Shown here: positions 54,701 to 64,000 of the stretch, piece after piece
Layout: every line of letters begins with the position of its first letter
Numbering within the stretch: position 1 is the first letter of the stretch
The notes under the pieces: model-generated
Told to the model about the DNA's origin: nothing
Databases searched by the model: none
Seen by the model: only the letters and a program-made list of their open reading frames with translations
Program-made: the position numbers and the translations under genes
NCBI GenBank assembly: GCA_034231615.1
Contig: CM067304.1
Location: 15,589,444-15,653,443, forward strand
Length of the DNA stretch: 64,000 bases
DNA from: Meghimatium bilineatum
Taxonomy: Eukaryota > Mollusca > Gastropoda > Stylommatophora > Philomycidae
Reading direction: 5' to 3'

Positions 54701-57700
54701 TAGTGATACTCTACGGGTAGATACACTTATGAAATGTGTTGAACAGTTTGAACATTAAAAAAATATATTTCTAATGATAAACTAGATACACTTATGAGAT
54801 GTGTTGAAAAGTTTGGAAATTAAAAAAATTATTTTCTATTGATCAACTATATACACTTATGAAATGTGTTGAAAATTTGGAAAAGAAAATCAAAAAATAT
54901 ATTTCTAGTGATAAACTATATACATTTATGAAATGTGTTGAAAAGTTTGAAAAAGAAAATGAAAAGATATATTTCTAGTGATAGTCTATCGGTAGATACA
55001 TTTATGAGATGTGTTGAAAAGTTTGAAAAAGAAAATCAAAAAATATATTTCTAATAATAAACTACTGGTAGATACATTTATGAAATGTGTTGAAAAGTTT
55101 TTAAATCAAAAAATATATTTCTAATCATAAACTAGATACATTTATGAGATGTGTTGAAACGTTTGAAAAAGAAAATCAAAAAATATATTTCTAGTGATAA
55201 ACTACTGGTAGGTCATTTATGAGATGTGTTGAAAAGTTTGAAAAAAAATAAAAAAATATATTTCGAATGATAAATTAGATACATTGCTGAAATGTGTTGA
55301 AAAGTTTCAAAATTAAAGAAATATTTTTCTAATGATAAATTAGATGCATTTATGAAATGTGTTGAAAAGTTTGAACAAGAAAATAAAAATAAAATATTTC
55401 TAATGATAAACTATATACATTTATGAAATGTGTTGAAAAGTTTCAAAATCAAAGAAATATTTTTCTAATGATAAATTAGATACATTTATGAAATGTGTTG
55501 AAAAGTTTGAAAAAAAAAGAAAAATATATATATTTCTAATGATAAACTAGATACATTTATGAAATGTGTAGAAAAGTTTGAAAAAGAAAATCAAAAAATT
55601 ATTTTCAATTGATCAACTATATACACTTATGAAATGTGATGAAAAGTTTAGAAAAGATAATAAAATAATATATTTCTAGTGATAAACTATATATATACAT
55701 TTATGAAATGTGTTGAAAAGTTTGAAAAAGAAAATGAAAAAATATATTTCTAGTGATAATCTACCGGTAGATACATTTATGAGATGTGTTGAAAAGTTTG
55801 AAAAAGAAAATCAAAAAATATATTTCTAATAATAAACTACTGGTAGATACATTTATGAAATGTGTTGAAAAGTTTCAAAATCAAAAAATATATTTCTAAT
55901 CATAAACTAGATACATTTATGAGATGTGTTGAAAAGTTTCAAAATCAAAGAAATATTTTTCTAATGATAAATTAGATACATTTATGAAATGTGTTGAAAA
56001 GTTTGAAAATCAAAAAATATATTTTTAATGATAAACTAGATACATTTATGAAATGTGTTGAAAAGTTTGGATAAGAAAATCAAAAAATATATTACTAGTG
56101 ATAAACTAGATACATTTATGAAATATGTTGAAAAGTTTGAACAAGAAAATAAAAAGATATATTTCTAGTTATAAACTACCGGTAGATACATTTATGAGAT
56201 GTGTTGAAAATATTCAAAATCAAAAAATATATTACTAATGATAACATTGATACATTTATGAGATGTTTTGAAAAGTTTGAAAAAGAAAATAAAAAAATAT
56301 ATTTCTAGTGATACTCTACTTATGAAATGTGTTGAACAGTTTGAACATTAAAAAAATATATTTCTAATGATAAACTAGATACACTTATGAGATGTGTTGA
56401 AAAGTTTGGAAATTAAAAAAATTATTTTCTATTGATCAACTATATACACTTATGAAATGTGTTGAAAATTTGGAAAAGAAAATCAAAAAATATATTTCTA
56501 GTGATAAACTATATACATTTATGAAATGTGTTGAAAAGTTTGAAAAAGAAAATGAAAAGATATATTTCTAGTGATAGTCTATCGGTAGATACATTTATGA
56601 GATGTGTTGAAAAGTTTGAAAAAGAAAATCAAAAAATATATTTCTAATAATAAACTACTGGTAGATACATTTATGAAATGTGTTGAAAAGTTTTTAAATC
56701 AAAAAATATATTTCTAATCATAAACTAGATACATTTATGAGATGTGTTGAAACGTTTGAAAAAGAAAATCAAAAAATATATTTCTAGTGATAAACTACTG
56801 GTAGGTACATTTATGAGATGTGTTGAAAAGTTTGAAAAAAAATAAAAAAATATATTTCGAATGATAAATTAGATACATTGCTGAAATGTGTTGAAAAGTT
56901 TCAAAATTAAAGAAATATTTTTCTAATGATAAATTAGATGCATTTATGAAATGTGTTGAAAAGTTTGAACAAGAAAGAAAAATATATATATTTCTAATGA
57001 TAAACTAGATACATTTATGAAATGTGTAGAAAAGTTTGAAAAAGAAAATCAAAAAATTATTTTCTATTGATCAACTATATACACTTATGAAATGTGATGA
57101 AAAGTTTAGAAAAGATAATAAAATAATATATTTCTAGTGATAAACTATATATATACATTTATGAAATGTGTTGAAAAGTTTGAAAAAGAAAATGAAAAAA
57201 TATATTTCTAGTGATAATCTACCGGTAGATACATTTATGAGATGTGTTGAAAAGTTTGAAAAAGAAAATCAAAAAATATATTTCTAATAATAAACTACTG
57301 GTAGATACATTTATGAAATGTGTTGAAAAGTTTCAAAATTAAAAAATATATTTCTAATCATAAACTAGATACATTTATGAGATGTGTTGAAACGTTTGAA
57401 AAAGAAAATCAAAAAATATATTTCTAGTGATAAACTATATACAATTATGAAATGTGTTGAAAAGTTTGAAAATCAAAAAATATATTTTAATGATAAACTA
57501 GATACATTTATGAAATGTGTTGAAAAGTTTGGATAAGAAAATCAAAAAAATATATTACTAGTGATAAACTAGATACATTTATGAAATATGTTGAAAAGTT
57601 TGAACAAGAAAATAAAAAGATATATTTCTAGTTATAAACTACTGGTAGATACATTTATGAGATGTGTTGAAAATATTCAAAATCAAAAAATATATTTCTA

Positions 57701-60700
57701 ATGATAAACTATATACATTTATGAGATGTGTTGAAAAGATTGAAAAAGAAAATAAAAAAATATATTTCTAATGATAAACTACCGGTAGATACATTTATGA
57801 GATGTGTTGAAAAGTTTGAAAATAAAATAAAAAAAAATTTTCTAATGATAAACTACTGGTAGATACATTTATGAGATGTGTTGAAAAGTTTAAAAATCAA
57901 AAAAATATATTTCTAATGATAAACTAGATACATTTATGAAATGTGTTGAAAAGTTTGGAAAAGAAAATCCAAAAATATATTTCTAATGATAAACTACCGG
58001 TAGATACATTTATGAAATGTGTTGAAAATTTGGAAAAGAAAATCAAAAAATATATTTCTAGTGATAAACTATATACATTTATGAAATGTGTTGAAAAGTT
58101 TGAAAAAGAAAATGAAAAGATATATTTCTAGTGATAGTCTATCGGTAGATACATTTATGAGATGTGTTGAAAAGTTTGAAAAAGAAAATCAAAAAATATA
58201 TTTCTAATAATAAACTACTGGTAGATACATTTATGAAATGTGTTGAAAAGTTTTTAAATCAAAAAATATATTTCTAATCATAAACTAGATACATTTATGA
58301 GATGTGTTGAAACGTTTGAAAAAGAAAATCAAAAAATATATTTCTAGTGATAAACTACTGGTAGGTACATTTATGAGATGTGTTGAAAAGTTTGAAAAAA
58401 AATAAAAAAATATATTTCGAATGATAAATTAGATACATTGCTGAAATGTGTTGAAAAGTTTCAAAATTAAAGAAATATTTTTCTAATGATAAATTAGATG
58501 CATTTATGAAATGTGTTGAAAAGTTTGAACAAGAAAATAAAAATAAAATATTTCTAATGATAAACTATATACATTTATGAAATGTGTTGAAAAGTTTCAA
58601 AATCAAAGAAATATTTTTCTAATGATAAATTAGATACATTTATGAAATGTGTTGAAAAGTTTGAAAAAAAAAGAAAAATATATATATTTCTAATGATAAA
58701 CTAGATACATTTATGAAATGTGTAGAAAAGTTTGAAAAAGAAAATCAAAAAATTATTTTCTATTGATCAACTATATACACTTATGAAATGTGATGAAAAG
58801 TTTAGAAAAGATAATAAAATAATATATTTCTAGTGATAAACTATATATATACATTTATGAAATGTGTTGAAAAGTTTGAAAAAGAAAATGAAAAAATATA
58901 TTTCTAGTGATAATCTACCGGTAGATACATTTATGAGATGTGTTGAAAAGTTTGAAAAAGAAAATCAAAAAATATATTTCTAATAATAAACTACTGGTAG
59001 ATACATTTATGAAATGTGTTGAAAAGTTTCAAAATTAAAAAATATATTTCTAATCATAAACTAGATACATTTATGAGATGTGTTGAAACGTTTGAAAAAG
59101 AAAATCAAAAAATATATTTCTAGTGATAAACTATATACAATTATGAAATGTGTTGAAAAGTTTGAAAATCAAAAAATATATTTTAATGATAAACTAGATA
59201 CATTTATGAAATGTGTTGAAAAGTTTGGATAAGAAAATCAAAAAAATATATTACTAGTGATAAACTAGATACATTTATGAAATATGTTGAAAAGTTTGAA
59301 CAAGAAAATAAAAAGATATATTTCTAGTTATAAACTACTGGTAGATACATTTATGAGATGTGTTGAAAATATTCAAAATCAAAAAATATATTTCTAATGA
59401 TAAACTATATACATTTATGAGATGTGTTGAAAAGATTGAAAAAGAAAATAAAAAAATATATTTCTAATGATAAACTACCGGTAGATACATTTATGAGATG
59501 TGTTGAAAAGTTTGAAAATAAAATAAAAAAAAATTTTCTAATGATAAACTACTGGTAGATACATTTATGAGATGTGTTGAAAAGTTTAAAAATCAAAAAA
59601 ATATATTTCTAATGATAAACTAGATACATTTATGAAATGTGTTGAAAAGTTTGGAAAAGAAAATCCAAAAATATATTTCTAATGATAAACTACCGGTAGA
59701 TACATTTATGAAATGTGTTGAAAAGTTTGGATAAGAAAATCAAAAAAATATATTACTAGTGATAAACTAGATACATTTATGAAATATGTTGAAAAGTTTG
59801 AACAAGAAAATAAAAAGATATATTTCTAGTTATAAACTACTGGTAGATACATTTATGAGATGTGTTGAAAATATTCAAAATCAAAAAATATATTTCTAAT
59901 GATAAACTATATACATTTATGAGATGTGTTGAAAAGATTGAAAAAGAAAATTAAAAAATATATTTCTAATGATAAACTACCGGTAGATACATTTATGAGA
60001 TGTGTTGAAAAGTTTGAAAATAAAATAAAACAAATTTTTCTAATGATAAACTACAGGTAGATACATTTATGAGATTTGTTGAACAGTTTGAAAATTAAAA
60101 AAATATATTTCTAATGATAAACTAGATACATTTATGAGATGTGTTGAAAAGATTGAAAAAGTAAATAAAAAAATATATTTCTAATGATAAACTACCGGTA
60201 GATACATTTATGAGATGTGTTGAAAAGTTTGAAAAAGAAAATAAAAAAATATATTTCTAATGATAAACTATATACATTTATGAAATGTGTTGAAAAGTTT
60301 CAAAATCAAAGAAATATTTTTCTAATGATAAATTAGATACATTTATGAAATGTGTTGAAAAGTTTGAAAATGAAAATAAATATATTTCTAGTGATAAACT
60401 AGATACATTTATGAGATGTGTTGAAACGTTTGATAAAGAAAATCAAAGAAATATTTTTCTAATGATAAATTAGATACATTTATGAAATGTGTTGAAAAGT
60501 TTGAAAAAAAAAAGAAAAAAAATATTTCTAATGATAAACTAGGTACATTTATGAAATGTGTAGAAAATGTTTGAAAAAGAAAATCAAAAAATAATTTTCT
60601 ATTGATCAACTATATACACTTATGAAATGTGTTGAAAAGTTTGGAAAAGACAATTTTAAAAAATATTTCTAATGATAAACTTGATACATTTATGAAATGT

Positions 60701-63700
60701 GTTGAAAAGTTTGAACAAGAAAATAAACAAAAATATTTTTAATGATAAACTAGATACATTTATGAAATGTGTTGAAAAGTTTGAAAAAGAAAATGAAAAG
60801 ATATATTTCTAGTGAAAATCTACCGGTAGATACATTTATGAGATGTGTTGAAAAGTTTGAAAAAGAAAATCAAAATATATATTTCTAATAATAAACTACT
60901 GGTAGATACATTTATGAAATGTGTTGAAAAGTTTGGAAAAGAAAATCCAAAAATATATTTCTAGTGATAAACTAAATACATTTATAAAATATGTTGAAAA
61001 GTTTGAACAAGAAAATAAAAAATATATATTTCTAATGATAAACTATATACATTTATGAAATGTGTTGAAAAGTTTGAAAAAGAAAATCACAAAATATATT
61101 TCTAGTGATAGTCTACCGGTAGATACATTTATGAGATGTGTTGAAAAGTTTGAAAAAGAAAATCAAAAAATATATTTCTAGTGATACTCTACGGGTAGAT
61201 ACATTTATGAGATGTGTTGAACAGTTTGAAAATTAAAAAAATATATTTCTAATGATAAACTAGATACATTTATGAGATGTGTTGAAAAGATTGAAAAAGA
61301 AAATAAAAAAATATATTTCTAATGATAAACTACCGGTAGATACATTTATGAGATGTGTTGAAAAGTTTGAAAATAAAATAAAAAGTTTTTTTCTAATGAT
61401 AAACTACTGGTAGATACATTTATGAGATGTGTTGAAAAGTTTGAAAAAGAAAATTAAACAATATATTTCTAATGATAAACTATATACATTTATGAAATGT
61501 GTTGAAAAGTTTCAAAATCAAAGAAATATTTTTCTAATGATAAATTAGATACATTTATGAGATGTGTTGAAACGTTTGAAAAAGAAAAGATATATTTTTA
61601 ATGATAAATTATGAAATATGTTGAAAAGTTTAAACAAGAAAATAAAAAGATATATTTCTAGTTATAAACTACCGGTAGATACATTTATGAGATGTGTTGA
61701 AAAGTTTCAAAATCAAAGAAATATTTTTCTAATAATAAATTAGATACATTTATGAAATGTGTTGAAAAGTTTGAAAATGAAAAAAAAAATATTTCTAGTG
61801 ATAAACTAGATACATTTATGAGATGTGTTGAAACGTTTGAAAAAGAAAATCAAAAAATATATTTCTAGTTATAAACTATATACACTTATGAAATGTGTTG
61901 AAAAGTTTGAAAATCAAAAAATATATTTTTAATGATAAACTAGATACATTTATGAAATGTGTTGAAAAGTTTGGACAAGAAAATAAAAAGATATATTTCT
62001 AGTTATAAACTACCGGTAGATACATTTATGAGATGTGTTGAAAATATTCAAAATCAAAAAATATATTACTAATGATAACATTGATACATTTATGAGATGT
62101 TTTGAAAAGTTTGAAAAAGAAAATAAAAAAATATATTTCTAGTGATACTCTACGGGTAGATACACTTATGAAATGTGTTGAACAGTTTGAACATTAAAAA
62201 AATATATTTCTAATGATAAACTAGATACACTTATGAGATGTGTTGAAAAGTTTGGAAATTAAAAAAATTATTTTCTATTGATCAACTATATACACTTATG
62301 AAATGTGTTGAAAATTTGGAAAAGAAAATCAAAAAATATATTTCTAGTGATAAACTATATACATTTATGAAATGTGTTGAAAAGTTTGAAAAAGAAAATG
62401 AAAAGATATATTTCTAGTGATAGTCTATCGGTAGATACATTTATGAGATGTGTTGAAAAGTTTGAAAAAGAAAATCAAAAAATATATTTCTAATAATAAA
62501 CTACTGGTAGATACATTTATGAAATGTGTTGAAAAGTTTTTAAATCAAAAAATATATTTCTAATCATAAACTAGATACATTTATGAGATGTGTTGAAACG
62601 TTTGAAAAAGAAAATCAAAAAATATATTTCTAGTGATAAACTACTGGTAGGTACATTTATGAGATGTGTTGAAAAGTTTAAAAAAAAATTAAAAAATATA
62701 TTTCGAATGATAAATTAGATACATTGCTGAAATGTGTTGAAAAGTTTCAAAATTAAAGAAATATTTTTCTAATGATAAATTAGATGCATTTATGAAATGT
62801 GTTGAAAAGTTTGAACAAGAAAATAAAAATAAAATATTTCTAATGATAAACTATATACATTTATAAAATGTGTTGAAAAGTTTCAAAATCAAAGAAATAT
62901 TTTTCTAATGATAAATTAGATACATTGATGAAATGTGTTGAAAAGTTTGAAAAAAAAAGAAAAATATATATATTTCTAATGATAAACTAGATACATTTAT
63001 GAAATGTGTAGAAAAGTTTGAAAAAGAAAATCAAAAAATTATTTTCTATTGATCAACTATATACACTTATGAAATGTGATGAAAAGTTTAGAAAAGATAA
63101 TAAAATAATATATTTCTAGTGATAAACTATATATATACATTTATGAAATGTGTTGAAAAGTTTGAAAAAGAAAATGAAAAAATATATTTCTAGTGATAAT
63201 CTACCGGTAGATACATTTATGAGATGTGTTGAAAAGTTTGAAAAAGAAAATCAAAAAATATATTTCTAATAATAAACTACTGGTAGATACATTTATGAAA
63301 TGTGTTGAAAAGTTTCAAAATCAAAAAATATATTTCTAATCATAAACTAGATACATTTATGAGATGTGTTGAAACGTTTGAAAAAGAAAATCAAAAAATA
63401 TATTTCTAGTGATAAACTATATACAATTATGAAATGTGTTGAAAAGTTTGAAAATCAAAAAATATATTTTAATGATAAACTAGATACATTTATGAAATGT
63501 GTTGAAAAGTTTGGATAAGAAAATCAAAAAAATATATTACTAGTGATAAACTAGATACATTTATGAAATATGTTGAAAAGTTTGAACAAGAAAATAAAAA
63601 GATATATTTCTAGTTATAAACTACTGGTAGATACATTTATGAGATGTGTTGAAAATATTCAAAATCAAAAAATATATTTCTAATGATAAACTATATACAT

Positions 63701-64000
63701 TTATGAGATGTGTTGAAAAGATTGAAAAAGAAAATAAAAAAATATATTTCTAATGATAAACTACCGGTAGATACATTTATGAGATGTGTTGAAAAGTTTG
63801 AAAATAAAATTTAAAAAAATTTTCTAATGGTAAACTACTGGTAGATACATTTATGAGATGTGTTGAAAAGTTTAAAAATCAAAAAAATATATTTCTAATG
63901 ATAAACTAGATACATTTATGAAATGTGTTGAAAAGTTTGGAAAAGAAAATCCAAAAATATATTTCTAGTGATAAACTATATACATTTATGAAATGTGTTG
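36776..64000. repeat. Satellite array, about 64-76 bp unit, with higher-order blocks
   Basis: The unit runs 'gataaactagatacatttatgaaatgtgttgaaaagttt', then a variable A-rich part ('gaaaaagaaaatcaaaaaat' or shorter), then 'atatttctagt' or 'atatttctaat'. Many units carry an extra CCGGTA (CTACCGGTAGATAC). By length there are roughly 380 units; I did not count them. Distinct multi-unit blocks recur: one segment starts at 40301, 42497, 46268, 50038 and 52234 (steps 2196, 3771, 3770, 2196) with only a few differences. A 1,560-bp step links 56801 and 58361. The array runs off the window and is broken once, at 37551-38770. The short ORFs in it (60-67 codons) are repeat artefacts. Confidence 0.97.
37551..38770 (-). 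mobile_element. GC-rich 1.22-kb retroposon in the satellite
   Basis: A block of about 50% GC inside about 80% AT satellite, flanked by perfect ATATTTCTAG duplications (37541-37550 and 38771-38780). Read on the minus strand it starts GGGGTGCAAAGGGAACGCAT and ends in an A-rich tail ACAAACAAACAAAA, so it is a minus-strand retroposon. It has no long ORF (longest about 84 codons) and no recognised family. Three diverged copies of an internal motif 'gcctgagcccatcaggtact'/'gaaccctttctct' lie near 37847, 38055 and 38160. A B-box-like GTTCGAGTCTC lies on the opposite strand near 37989. Confidence 0.75.

Noticed and set aside
36776-64000. CRISPR array, suggested by regular short repeats
   Set aside because: There are no unique spacers. 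Both the conserved and variable parts are repeat sequence, in an animal genome with introns and retroposons, and no cas genes are present.

Overview
This window comes from an invertebrate animal nuclear genome, probably a lophotrochozoan and possibly a mollusc. The host group is inferred from the style of the gene and repeats and is not proven. There are no bacterial features. The only host gene I can support is a split plus-strand gene for a procollagen galactosyltransferase (GT25 family, COLGALT/GLT25D type). Nine consecutive exons lie between 2.57 and 21.69 kb. Their splice phases chain without a gap, except for one extra base in a T run in the exon at 7095-7300. The 5' exons lie before the window and the 3' exons after it.

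1-22 kb: introns packed with repeats. Two short retroposon families recur, here called SINE-A (about 250-270 bp) and SINE-B (about 160 bp). Both end in the same 3' segment followed by (GAA)n. There are also a tRNA-derived SINE, 3' fragments of several LINE families (one place nested three deep), a TTAA-flanked MITE, and about ten unrelated minisatellites with units of 15-41 bp.

22-37 kb: after a 33-bp minisatellite and a long (AT)n tract the sequence becomes very AT-rich. It holds the decayed genes of a Polinton/Maverick (adintovirus-like) element: a PLA2-like domain, an adenovirus-type cysteine protease, a protein-primed family B DNA polymerase, an rve integrase, a small Cys-rich protein, and an ankyrin-repeat protein with a SOCS-box-like tail. 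All are broken by stops and frameshifts. Later retroelements inserted into them, several with clear target-site duplications. One is a full-length 4.29-kb LINE (endonuclease, RT, RNase H) with a 14-bp duplication and one frameshift. Another is a 621-bp internally deleted LINE that still has an open 138-codon frame.

37-64 kb: a satellite array with a roughly 64-76 bp unit runs to the window end. It has higher-order blocks of about 2.2 and 3.77 kb and is interrupted once by a 1.22-kb GC-rich retroposon with a 10-bp duplication. The unit looks like a degenerate coding repeat.

The host gene makes an ER collagen-modifying enzyme. Everything else is mobile or tandem DNA that has enlarged its introns. 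No intact operon, CRISPR array or classical RNA gene was seen.
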